Below, piece by piece: positions 1-5,873 of a stretch of DNA of 10,872 nt; within the stretch, counting starts at the first letter, position 1, and every line of letters starts with the position of its first letter. The notes beneath the pieces were generated by a model, which saw only the letters and a list, made by a program, of their open reading frames with translations, searched no databases and had not been told where the DNA came from. This stretch comes from a bacterium (lineage in GTDB: Bacteria > UBA10199 > 2-02-FULL-44-16 > JAAZCA01), in assembly GCA_041648665.1 (NCBI GenBank), contig JBAZOP010000096.1:1-10872 (forward strand), in the 5' to 3' direction. Made by a program: the position numbers and the translations under genes.

Positions 1-463
1 TCGTGCTATCCTCCGTGACGCCGTGGCCCGACATACACTTGCGCATCCGCTCGACCTTGCCCATCTCCTCGTCGCCGCCGGATATGGTGGAGAAATGCTG
101 GAGGATGCCCAGCCTGCCCAGGACGTTGCGTATCGTCTCGCTTGAGTTGGAGGAGACTATAGCCATGCTGCACTTCGAATCCAGCGCCAGGAGCATCTGC
201 GAAACCCCCTCGCAAAGGCTTATCTCCCTGTCTTTGGAGACATTCTGGATGTGCTCCCATATCGTGCACATGTCCTTGGGTTTGAGCCCCCTCTCGATGA
301 GCGCGACTATGATGTTTTCGTCGAAGAGGTCCGACATCTCCTCGTTCGACCAGGGTATATTGTAGCCCAGCTCATTGAGCTTCTTATGGACTTCGACCTC
401 TAGGAATTTCGTCGTGTCGACGAGCACCCCGTCGTAGTCGAAGATGAGGAGCGGCTTGTCCAT
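1..463 (-). CDS. HAD-superfamily hydrolase, 3' end beyond the window
   Basis: Only the N-terminal 154 residues are in the window; the gene continues past base 1. HAD motif I is seen as DYDGVLVD (residues 9-16), with Asp9 as likely nucleophile and Asp11 as general acid. Motif II is the Ser of VSSNSS (about 104). A motif III Lys sits in GKVERM (about 136). The segment between motifs I and II is a mostly helical C1-type cap, as in phosphoglycolate phosphatase and beta-phosphoglucomutase relatives. Motif IV lies outside the window. The likely activity is a cytoplasmic phosphatase acting on a small phosphorylated metabolite; the substrate cannot be told. The ATG at 463 lies 4 bases after the stop of the upstream outer-membrane protein gene, so the two are very likely co-transcribed and perhaps translationally coupled. 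Confidence 0.85.
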   Translation of the reverse strand, partial: MDKPLLIFDYDGVLVDTTKFLEVEVHKKLNELGYNIPWSNEEMSDLFDENIIVALIERGLKPKDMCTIWEHIQNVSKDREISLCEGVSQMLLALDSKCSMAIVSSNSSETIRNVLGRLGILQHFSTISGGDEEMGKVERMRKCMSGHGVTEDST

Positions 464-467
464 AGGC

Positions 468-1115
468 CTAGAATTGGTACCTTATCGCGGGGGAGAGCGA
501 GAAGCCGACCGCCGTGTTGTCTCTCACGAAGATGTGGAACCACGCGTCCGCGCCCACGGAGAGTTTCTCGGTCCACTGCCACCAGAAGCCGCCGCCGGGT
601 ATGGCGATGTCGGCCGCAAAGCTGTCGCCGTTGATGAGCGCCGGCCCCACGCCCGCCTGAACGTAGAACGACCACCTGGGGTGGCTGTCCAGGTCGAAGA
701 CGTAGCGCGCGTACGGCAGAAATGAGAGGATCGCGAAGTCGTCGAACTCGGTGGCCACGTCGATCTGCATGCCGGCCGAGAGCCTCTCGAAGAAGAAGTA
801 CTCGCCCTCCACGCCCATGTTCATCATGGGCCCTATGCCCCTGTTGGCCACGGCGAAACCTGGGCCCACGAGCCCCACCCTGAAGTTGCCTTTGCGGCCG
901 TCGACCATCACGTCGGAAGACCTGCGCGCAGCAGGTTTCGGCGAGCCGGCATCCGGCGCCTCTTCGATCGAGGCGTCCTTCTTCTTCGTCGCCACCGCCA
1001 CCTTGGTGCCGCCCGATTCATAGGCGCCCACCTCGTTCTCCTCGATCCCTCTGGCCTCCGCGAAGAGCGGCATCATGATGGAGACAGCCAATATCATGCA
1101 TGCGAAGCGTTTCAT
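468..1115 (-). CDS. Small outer-membrane beta-barrel protein
   Basis: The 215-aa product starts with a typical signal peptide: Lys-Arg, then a hydrophobic stretch to about residue 19, then an Ala-x-Ala-like end at AEA. Residues about 22-70 form a charged, low-complexity linker rich in Lys, Ala, Pro and Ser. From about 75 onward there are alternating hydrophobic/polar strands with Gly and aromatic residues, as in 8-stranded outer-membrane barrels. The chain ends in Tyr-Gln-Phe; a C-terminal Phe is the usual BAM recognition signal. I chose the ATG at 1115 because a GGGGGAC Shine-Dalgarno-like stretch precedes it at good spacing and it places the signal peptide at the N-terminus. An upstream TTG at 1136 would overlap the hydrolase stop and is less likely. 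The role is unknown; it may be a structural or pore protein. It is the middle gene of a three-gene operon. Confidence 0.8.
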   Translation of the reverse strand: MKRFACMILAVSIMMPLFAEARGIEENEVGAYESGGTKVAVATKKKDASIEEAPDAGSPKPAARRSSDVMVDGRKGNFRVGLVGPGFAVANRGIGPMMNMGVEGEYFFFERLSAGMQIDVATEFDDFAILSFLPYARYVFDLDSHPRWSFYVQAGVGPALINGDSFAADIAIPGGGFWWQWTEKLSVGADAWFHIFVRDNTAVGFSLSPAIRYQF

Positions 1116-1132
1116 CTTGTCCCCCTTTGTCC

Positions 1133-1894
1133 TCAAGCGAACCTCTCGAAAAAATCCACGATAGCCCTGGCCACGTTGTCCTTGTCGTAATCCATGGTCA
1201 GCACATGGCGCGAGTTGGGCATGATGATGGTTTCGACTATATCAGATGAGAGATTTTTTTTCACCAGTTCAACGTTCTCCTTCGGGGCCACCGTATCGTT
1301 CAGGCCGTGGAGCAGGAGCACCGGGTTTGTGATCTTTGACAGATTCGGCAAGAGCTCCCTCTGCAGGTCGGCGATCTGAAAGACCGCCCTGGACGGGATC
1401 GCCGGGAGGGAGAGCTCCTCGTAGCGCTTTTGGCCCTCAGGATCGGCCACGCTCAGGCCAACCTCCTTTGGGATGGATTTCACGGCCCATCGAAGCGGGG
1501 TATATCTCACCAGCGGGATGGCCAGCCTCTCGAACCAGCTGAACTTGAGAGGCGTCGCCATCAGCGCCATGGCCCGAACGCCCCAACCCTCGTCGATCGC
1601 GAGCTTGAGTCCCAGGAGCGCGCCGAGGGAGGTGCCCGCAAAATAGACCTTTTCGGACTCGCGCCTCAATTCGCCGAACGCCGTGCGCACGGTCTCGTAC
1701 CATTCCATCCATGTGGATTTTTCCAGGTCCTCCATGGACACGCCGTGCCCGGCGAGGCACGGTGCGGAAACGTAAAAACCCGCACGAAGCAGCGCTTCCT
1801 TGAGAGAGAGCGCCGTGCCGGGCGTTCCTGTGAGACCATGTACGACGAGGCAACCGTTCATCCAACATGAGCTATTAACACAGGGTGGCGGCAT
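1133..1894 (-). CDS. Alpha/beta hydrolase (carboxylesterase / monoacylglycerol lipase type)
   Basis: The 253-aa cytoplasmic protein has a full alpha/beta-hydrolase catalytic set: an oxyanion-side HGLTGTPG segment near residue 19, the nucleophile elbow GTSLG (Ser89), an acid in HGLNDTVAP (Asp200), and the base in NSRHVLTMD (His230). The order, spacing and total length match Est30-like carboxylesterases and bacterial monoacylglycerol lipases, which cleave short to medium acyl esters. No signal peptide is seen. The start is uncertain: ATG 1894 puts the HG motif at a normal distance from the N-terminus, ATG 1861 would give a shorter 242-aa form, and neither has a clear Shine-Dalgarno. It is first in an operon with the outer-membrane protein, whose start lies 17 bases after this stop, and the HAD hydrolase. 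It diverges from the prenyl synthase gene with only about 35 bases between starts. Confidence 0.85.
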   Translation of the reverse strand: MPPPCVNSSCWMNGCLVVHGLTGTPGTALSLKEALLRAGFYVSAPCLAGHGVSMEDLEKSTWMEWYETVRTAFGELRRESEKVYFAGTSLGALLGLKLAIDEGWGVRAMALMATPLKFSWFERLAIPLVRYTPLRWAVKSIPKEVGLSVADPEGQKRYEELSLPAIPSRAVFQIADLQRELLPNLSKITNPVLLLHGLNDTVAPKENVELVKKNLSSDIVETIIMPNSRHVLTMDYDKDNVARAIVDFFERFA

Positions 1895-1929
1895 TGACAA
1901 TAAACGCTTGAGATGAGCAGATCAAATAC

Positions 1930-2775
1930 ATGCTCTCCAGAATCATGTCGCCTGTGGCGCGCGAACTCGGGATGATGGAAAGCGTCCTGTCGGCCGAGTC
2001 CGCGTTCGGCGTTCCGGGCGCAGACTCAGTGGCCATGCACGTCTCGGAAAAAGCGGGCAAGAAGATAAGGCCCGCGGTCTTTTTGCTCGCGGCCAGGGCG
2101 CTGTCGAACGACGGATTCGAGGCGCGCGCCGCAGAGATGGCAAAGATAGCAGCTGCGATCGAACTCGTGCACACGGCGAGCCTTCTCCACGACGACGTGC
2201 TCGACGAGTCCATGACGAGACGCGGCCGGCCCTCCGCGAACGCGCTGTTCGGAAACCGCGCAAGCATCCTCGCCGGAGACCTCCTCTGGTGCAGGGCGTC
2301 CGAGATAATAATCAAGACGGAAAACCCGAGACTGCTCACCGAATTCGTTCGCGCGGCGAGGCGCACAACGCTGGGCGAGATGATGGAGGAGAGCTCGCAC
2401 AACGATCGCGACGCGTATCTCGCGATGGTCGAGGCAAAGACCGGCTCACTCTTCTCCGTCGCAGCGCATTCGGCCGCGATAGTGACCTCCAGCGGCGAAG
2501 GCCTCGAGGAAGCACTCTCAGACTACGGCTCCTCCCTGGGAATCGCGTTCCAGATCGCGGACGACGTCATCGATTCCGGGGATGACAAGAATCCCCTCAC
2601 TGCAAAGGCCGTATTCATGCTCGGCGGAAAAACGGATGCGCTGAAGCTGGCCCTTGAGTTCAGCGAAAGGGCGAAGGGCCGCCTCGCGGGGCTCCCACCC
2701 TCCGGCGAGATCGAATCCCTAAGGCTCCTGGCGGATTACGCGGTCTCGAGGGCAAAGCAACTGCACAGTTTTTGA
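1930..2775 (+). CDS. Trans-polyprenyl diphosphate synthase (long-chain type)
   Basis: The enzyme condenses isopentenyl diphosphate with an allylic diphosphate to make the isoprenoid chain of quinones or related lipids. The evidence is the substrate-binding GKKIRP (43-48), the first Asp-rich motif HDDVLD (Asp88, 89, 92) followed by Arg97-Arg98, KTGS at 170-173, and the second motif DDVID (Asp211, 212, 215). The residue five before the first motif is Ala83; small residues there go with long products, whereas an aromatic residue goes with C15 or C20. Segment HTASLLHDDVLD resembles IspB/HepT enzymes. At 281 aa it is shorter than the usual 320 or so. The loop after the second motif is compressed and lacks the usual Gly-Lys/Asp/Gly-Lys pattern, so specificity may differ. 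The start is ATG 1930; ATG 1945 is an alternative, and no strong Shine-Dalgarno decides between them. Confidence 0.88.
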   Translation: MLSRIMSPVARELGMMESVLSAESAFGVPGADSVAMHVSEKAGKKIRPAVFLLAARALSNDGFEARAAEMAKIAAAIELVHTASLLHDDVLDESMTRRGRPSANALFGNRASILAGDLLWCRASEIIIKTENPRLLTEFVRAARRTTLGEMMEESSHNDRDAYLAMVEAKTGSLFSVAAHSAAIVTSSGEGLEEALSDYGSSLGIAFQIADDVIDSGDDKNPLTAKAVFMLGGKTDALKLALEFSERAKGRLAGLPPSGEIESLRLLADYAVSRAKQLHSF

Positions 2776-2844
2776 TCAACCTGCATCGATTCGCTGCACC
2801 TCGAAGAGGTCCCATTCCCCGGCCACAATCGCTTAGCTCAATAT

Positions 2845-2857
2845 TTTCAACGCGTTA
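2845..2857 (+). promoter_or_regulatory. Candidate IHF site upstream of the sigma-54 promoter
   Basis: The sequence TTTCAACGCGTTA fits the IHF consensus WATCAANNNNTTR with one mismatch (T for A at the second base) and lies within an A/T-rich stretch. It sits roughly 43-55 bases upstream of the predicted start, the usual place for an IHF bend that brings a bound activator to sigma-54 polymerase. Position and match are seen; binding is inferred. Confidence 0.4.
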
Positions 2858-2872
2858 ATTTTTTGCCGTCTC

Positions 2873-2889
2873 TTGGCACGGGACTTGCT
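2873..2889 (+). promoter_or_regulatory. Sigma-54 (RpoN) promoter
   Basis: The sequence TTGGCACGGGACTTGCT matches the sigma-54 -24/-12 consensus YTGGCACGRNNNTTGCW at every defined base, with the required 10 bases between the GG and GC dinucleotides. Predicted transcription starts near 2900, giving a leader of about 40 bases to the ATG at 2942. An AAGGAGAGG ribosome site lies just before that ATG. Sigma-54 promoters need an AAA+ enhancer-binding activator; none is encoded in the window. A short perfect inverted repeat, ACCTC-GAA-GAGGT at 2798-2810, lies about 95 bases upstream of the start and could be an activator site, but it is too short to call. Confidence 0.85.
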
Positions 2890-2941
2890 TTCTCATTCGT
2901 CGGCCGAACGATCGATCGCATGAGGCGGAAAAGGAGAGGTT

Positions 2942-3148
2942 ATGAACCAGGGTGGTGCACCGATGGAGGTCTTCAACATCATAGAGGACAAGGAAGGGAA
3001 GGCTCGCTGGGTGAAGATCGGGGCTGCCTTCGTGAACAGGGACGGCTCGATCAACGCGCTGCTCGACGTCTTCCCGCGCGACGGGAAGATCCAGATCCGC
3101 GAGCGCAAGAAGTTCTCGAAGGACTCCAACGGCGAAAAGGACAGCTGA
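2942..3148 (+). CDS. Small uncharacterised conserved-looking protein under sigma-54 control
   Basis: This 68-aa soluble protein has no signal peptide or membrane segment. It contains a compact beta-rich core: a Trp-Val-Lys-Ile-Gly strand, then AAFVNRDGSINALLD, then a DGKIQIRER strand. The FVNRDGSIN segment and its surroundings recall short uncharacterised proteins I associate with delta-proteobacterial genomes, where a similar 'W..IG.AFVN.DGS..V.LDA.P..GK..IR' pattern occurs; this is from memory, not a search. The last 18 or so residues are charged and probably disordered. A strong AAGGAGAGG ribosome site precedes ATG 2942. A second Met at residue 8 is possible but lies too far from that site. 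It is first in the sigma-54 transcript and is followed 36 bases later by the ComEA-like gene. Function unknown. Confidence 0.8.
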   Translation: MNQGGAPMEVFNIIEDKEGKARWVKIGAAFVNRDGSINALLDVFPRDGKIQIRERKKFSKDSNGEKDS

Positions 3149-3184
3149 AGTCAACCGAAGTCAACCTAGGAAAGGAGAAACACA

Positions 3185-3529
3185 ATGATGAGATCCAAGA
3201 TCGTATCGAAGAAGGTGTGCATGCTGCTGGGGCTCCTGGCGATTCTGGTCATGGCTGGAAACGCCGCTGCGGCGACGCAGGCGACGTCGTTCCCGGTGAA
3301 CGTCAACACCGCCAGCGTGGAGCAGCTCATGGAGGTGCCCGGCATCGGAACCGCAAAGGCCAACGCGATCGTCGACTATCGCCAGCAGAAGCAGTTCGAG
3401 TCCGTAGCCGACCTCGTGAACGTGAAGGGCATAGGCGACAAGCTTCTCGCCAAGATCACGCCCTACGTAACGGTCGGAGGCAAAACCGAGACAGCTAAAC
3501 CTGGCACGGCGGGAAATTCACTCAACTGA
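3185..3529 (+). CDS. comEA: Secreted helix-hairpin-helix (ComEA-like) DNA-binding protein
   Basis: The 114-aa precursor has a basic N-terminus, a hydrophobic core at about 12-24 and an Ala-rich cleavage region near 28-30, so it should be exported to the periplasm. The mature part is a ComEA-type domain with two helix-hairpin-helix motifs: VPGIG (51-55) and VKGIG (80-84). The hallmark VNVNTASVEQL start and ADLVNVKGIG are also present. Such domains bind the DNA backbone without sequence preference. In Gram-negatives, short proteins of this kind hold incoming DNA in the periplasm during natural transformation. A Ser/Thr/Pro/Gly tail follows. ATG 3185 (or the adjacent ATG 3188) follows an AAAGGAG site. 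It shares the sigma-54 transcript with the preceding small gene, which is unusual for a competence gene. Other DNA-uptake genes are not in the window, so the competence role is inferred. Confidence 0.88.
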   Translation: MMRSKIVSKKVCMLLGLLAILVMAGNAAAATQATSFPVNVNTASVEQLMEVPGIGTAKANAIVDYRQQKQFESVADLVNVKGIGDKLLAKITPYVTVGGKTETAKPGTAGNSLN

Positions 3530-3544
3530 ATCCCCCGCATAGAG

Positions 3545-3600
3545 TCCCGGCACGTCCGCGGCATCCCCCTTGCCGCGGGCGGCGCCGGGAACTCCTTTTA
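3545..3600 (+). terminator. Hairpin terminator after the ComEA-like gene
   Basis: A long G+C-rich stem pairs CCCGGC (3546-3551) with GCCGGG (3584-3589) and CCGCGGC (3556-3562) with GCCGCGG (3572-3578), with an internal loop between and an apical loop of about 9 bases. A short T-rich tract (CCTTTTA) follows. The T run is modest, so intrinsic termination is probable rather than certain. Confidence 0.65.
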
Positions 3601-3628
3601 ATCTATTTCCCTGATAAAGGCTTTTTGC

Positions 3629-3634
3629 TATCAT
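3629..3634 (+). promoter_or_regulatory. Candidate -10 box directly upstream of the 159-aa gene
   Basis: TATCAT matches the -10 consensus at four of six positions. The -35 region 17 bases upstream (TTTCCC) is poor. If used, transcription would begin at about 3641, essentially at the A of the start codon at 3642. Low confidence because of the weak -35. Confidence 0.3.
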
Positions 3635-3641
3635 CACGTAT

Positions 3642-4121
3642 ATGAAGAAAAATGACGACATCCACGTTGCGCTTCGACCCGTGAAGGCCGAGGTGGGGAA
3701 CCTGCTCACCATGTTCGACTTCTACATGGCGCAGCGGCAGCTGGGTAAACCCATAGACTCACTGGCGGAATCCGTGCGCGACATGCGCATAATCCTGGGA
3801 AGGCTCGTGATCGACCACTTCATGAGCCTGGCTGAAAATGAGGGCGAGCCGTTCACCAAGGCGCTCGCCGAGATGCTGGCCGACTCATGCGCGCTGATCG
3901 AGGCGAAAGACGGGACAGAAGAAGATTACTGCAACTACTGCATCGAGGAGATGCTGACGCCGTTCGAATACGCGCTCGAGATAAAGAGGGAGTTCTCGGA
4001 CGACCCGGTGATGCAGAAGATGCTGGCGCTGGACATCCCGATCCTCAGGCCCTTCGACTACGGCCTGCGCGGTAACCTCAAGGTCATCGAAGCCCAGAAG
4101 AAAAAACGCGTCCACAGATAA
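3642..4121 (+). CDS. Uncharacterised 159-aa soluble protein
   Basis: I do not recognise this protein. It is predicted to be cytoplasmic, largely helical and acidic in the middle, with no signal peptide or membrane segment. One CxxC pair occurs in DYCNYC (Cys97, Cys100), with a further Cys83; no second pair is present, so a metal site within a monomer is doubtful. The last 30 residues end in a basic tail (KKKRVHR). The ORF is open throughout, has G+C-rich third positions like its neighbours, and lies between a terminator and a convergent gene, which supports it being real. No Shine-Dalgarno lies within reach of ATG 3642; the nearest purine stretch (AAAGG) is about 21 bases away. A -10-like box ends 7 bases before the ATG, so a leaderless transcript is possible. 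Its stop lies 13 bases from the convergent kinase stop. Confidence 0.75.
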   Translation: MKKNDDIHVALRPVKAEVGNLLTMFDFYMAQRQLGKPIDSLAESVRDMRIILGRLVIDHFMSLAENEGEPFTKALAEMLADSCALIEAKDGTEEDYCNYCIEEMLTPFEYALEIKREFSDDPVMQKMLALDIPILRPFDYGLRGNLKVIEAQKKKRVHR

Positions 4122-4134
4122 CCGACATTCGAAG

Positions 4135-5790
4135 CTATCCGTACTTGAACGCGCTCTTGCCGATGAACTCCCTCAGTATCGAGTTGCCCGGCACCTCCAT
4201 CTCGAGCACCGGGGTGAAGAACGAGAAGAAGCGCACGAGGCGCGAGGCCTCCATGAACGACTCGTGGTCGCGCGGGACCTCGGCCAGATACCGCTCAGCA
4301 TACGGCTTGAGGAGCGAGTGCTCATAGGCGAGGGCGGAGTTGAAGATCACGTCCGCGTTCTCCTGGTACGGGAAGATGTATCTCCATTCGCCGGCGCGCA
4401 CGGAGTGCCAGCGCGCGATCGTCTCCTCGGCCTTGGTGCCTCGGAACAGCCTGTCGCGCACGAGCCTGCGGCACAGCCTGGTGTCGGTCGTGAATATGCG
4501 GTTGTGATCGTCCAAACAAACCTGCGTGAGCGCGGAGACGTATATCTTGAACTTGTTGTGCGCCGGCACGTTCGGCGTCAGCGCGTCGTTCAGGCCGTGG
4601 ATGCCCTCGGTCATGAGCACCTGCCCCTTGCCCAGCCTGATCCTCCTCTTCCTTATCGGATCGCGCTTGCCCAGCGGAAACGAGAAATGCGGCGCGCGCA
4701 CCTCTTCGCCGCGAAGGAGTCTGACGACCTGATCGTTGAAGAGTTTCACGTCCAGCGCGCCCAGGCATTCGAAATCAAAGCTGCCGTCCGGATGCTTGGG
4801 CGTGTCATCGCGGTCGACGTAGTAATCGTCGATCGATATGTTGATCGGCTCGATGCCGTGGGTCTTGAGATGTATGGCGAGCCTCTTGGAGAACGTGGTC
4901 TTGCCCGAACCGGAAGGCCCCGCGATGAGCACGAGCTTCTTGTCCGGCATGGAGGCGATCTGCTCCGCGATCTTGGCTATCTTCCTCTCGTGCAGCGCCT
5001 CCGCCACCTTGACGAAATCCGCGACCGCGCCGCCCTTGCACGCCTCGTTGAGGTCGGCCACGTTGTTTGTGCCTATGAGCTCGTTCCACTTCTTCGCCTC
5101 GATGTAGGTCGAGAAGAGCTTGGTCTCGGGCCTCAGGTCGGTCTGGATGGAGCCGGTCTCATCCGGGAAGTCCAGGACCAGGCCATGCTCATACTGCCTC
5201 ACTCCGAAATTCTCCACGAGGCCGGTGCGATGTGCGAACGGCCCGTGGGCGTAACCGCTGTAGCCCTTGAGCGTGATGAGCGGCACCTCGGACTGGCGGT
5301 GCTGCCACAGGAGCTTGACCACCGACTGATCGCCCTTCTTGTTGAACCTGTCGATCGCGTCCTCCACCGTGGTCCACTCCGGCTCCACCGATATGTCCGC
5401 CGAGACGATCTCCTTCATCTTCGACTCGATATCGGAGACCAGTTTTGCATCGACCATTCTGCCGCGTATCTCGAAAAAGTAGCCGTTCGCTATGGACTGG
5501 CCGACCACCGCCCACGCCTTTGGGTCGATGTCCGACAAGGCGGCGTACAAGATGGTCGAAGCGGTGCGGCGGTAGATGTCCATCCCTTCTCGACGGGAGA
5601 TGTCGATGGTCTTGATCGTGGCCGGGCTGTTCAGCTTGTAATAGAGTCCGTCGATGCGGTTGTTGATGACGGCGCCGAGGGGTGCGAACTTTCCATGATG
5701 CCCGGCCTGGGAAAGGATATCGCAGATGCGCGTGCCGGCGGGGACGGACAGCTTCGTCCCGTTCATCTCTACATTGATCATTTTTGACAT
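4135..5790 (-). CDS. Nucleoside (uridine-type) kinase with N-terminal TGS and ThrRS-like domains
   Basis: The 551-aa protein has three parts. Residues about 4-65 form a TGS domain (beta-grasp, as in ThrRS and SpoT/RelA). Residues about 70-230 correspond to the second additional domain of threonyl-/alanyl-tRNA synthetases, but the zinc-binding HxxxH is replaced (YRRTASTILY near 73-82), so editing is not expected. Residues about 283-510 are a P-loop kinase of the uridine kinase/phosphoribulokinase class: Walker A GPSGSGKTT (291-299), acceptor-site SIDDYY (319-324) and a basic RKRRIR segment followed by a TEGIHGLN strand. It probably phosphorylates uridine or a related nucleoside in pyrimidine salvage; the N-terminal domains suggest regulation or RNA contact. 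The fusion is known in diverse bacteria. The start at 5790 has a GAGGA ribosome site 7-8 bases upstream, which lies inside a strong leader hairpin. Confidence 0.87.
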   Translation of the reverse strand: MSKMINVEMNGTKLSVPAGTRICDILSQAGHHGKFAPLGAVINNRIDGLYYKLNSPATIKTIDISRREGMDIYRRTASTILYAALSDIDPKAWAVVGQSIANGYFFEIRGRMVDAKLVSDIESKMKEIVSADISVEPEWTTVEDAIDRFNKKGDQSVVKLLWQHRQSEVPLITLKGYSGYAHGPFAHRTGLVENFGVRQYEHGLVLDFPDETGSIQTDLRPETKLFSTYIEAKKWNELIGTNNVADLNEACKGGAVADFVKVAEALHERKIAKIAEQIASMPDKKLVLIAGPSGSGKTTFSKRLAIHLKTHGIEPINISIDDYYVDRDDTPKHPDGSFDFECLGALDVKLFNDQVVRLLRGEEVRAPHFSFPLGKRDPIRKRRIRLGKGQVLMTEGIHGLNDALTPNVPAHNKFKIYVSALTQVCLDDHNRIFTTDTRLCRRLVRDRLFRGTKAEETIARWHSVRAGEWRYIFPYQENADVIFNSALAYEHSLLKPYAERYLAEVPRDHESFMEASRLVRFFSFFTPVLEMEVPGNSILREFIGKSAFKYG

Positions 5791-5795
5791 AGATC

Positions 5796-5834
5796 ATCCT
5801 CGCTCTGGCCTGATCTATTACCAGATGCGAGGAT
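5796..5834 (-). promoter_or_regulatory. Leader hairpin that can bury the kinase ribosome-binding site
   Basis: In the kinase mRNA, AUCCUCGCAUCUGG (from 5834 to 5821) pairs with CCAGAGCGAGGAU (5808 to 5796). This gives 13 base pairs with one bulged A and a 12-base loop. The 3' arm contains the GAGGA Shine-Dalgarno of the kinase gene, 7-8 bases before its AUG. A second, overlapping pairing is possible: AUAGAUC in the loop (5818-5812) with GAUCUAU just after the stem (5795-5789), which includes the first two bases of the AUG. No U run follows, so it is not an intrinsic terminator. The structure is seen; translational control is inferred. As DNA it could also be an operator. Confidence 0.55.
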
Positions 5835-5873
5835 GCAGGTAAAGCTTGCAGGGGATGGGTCCGGTGGAGCCGA

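Noticed and set aside
1894..1922. Promoter with perfect -35 TTGACA upstream of the prenyl synthase
   Set aside because: No acceptable -10 is found at 16-18 bases; the -35 match alone is not enough.
2863..3498. Plus-strand 211-residue frame across the small gene and the ComEA-like gene
   Set aside because: It is Arg/Gly-rich out-of-frame translation, lacks a ribosome site, and overlaps two genes with good starts and recognisable content.
4264..5787. Long plus-strand reading frame opposite the kinase gene
   Set aside because: It is an antisense shadow in G+C-rich DNA, rich in Arg, Gly and Val with no domain pattern, while the minus strand has clear kinase motifs.
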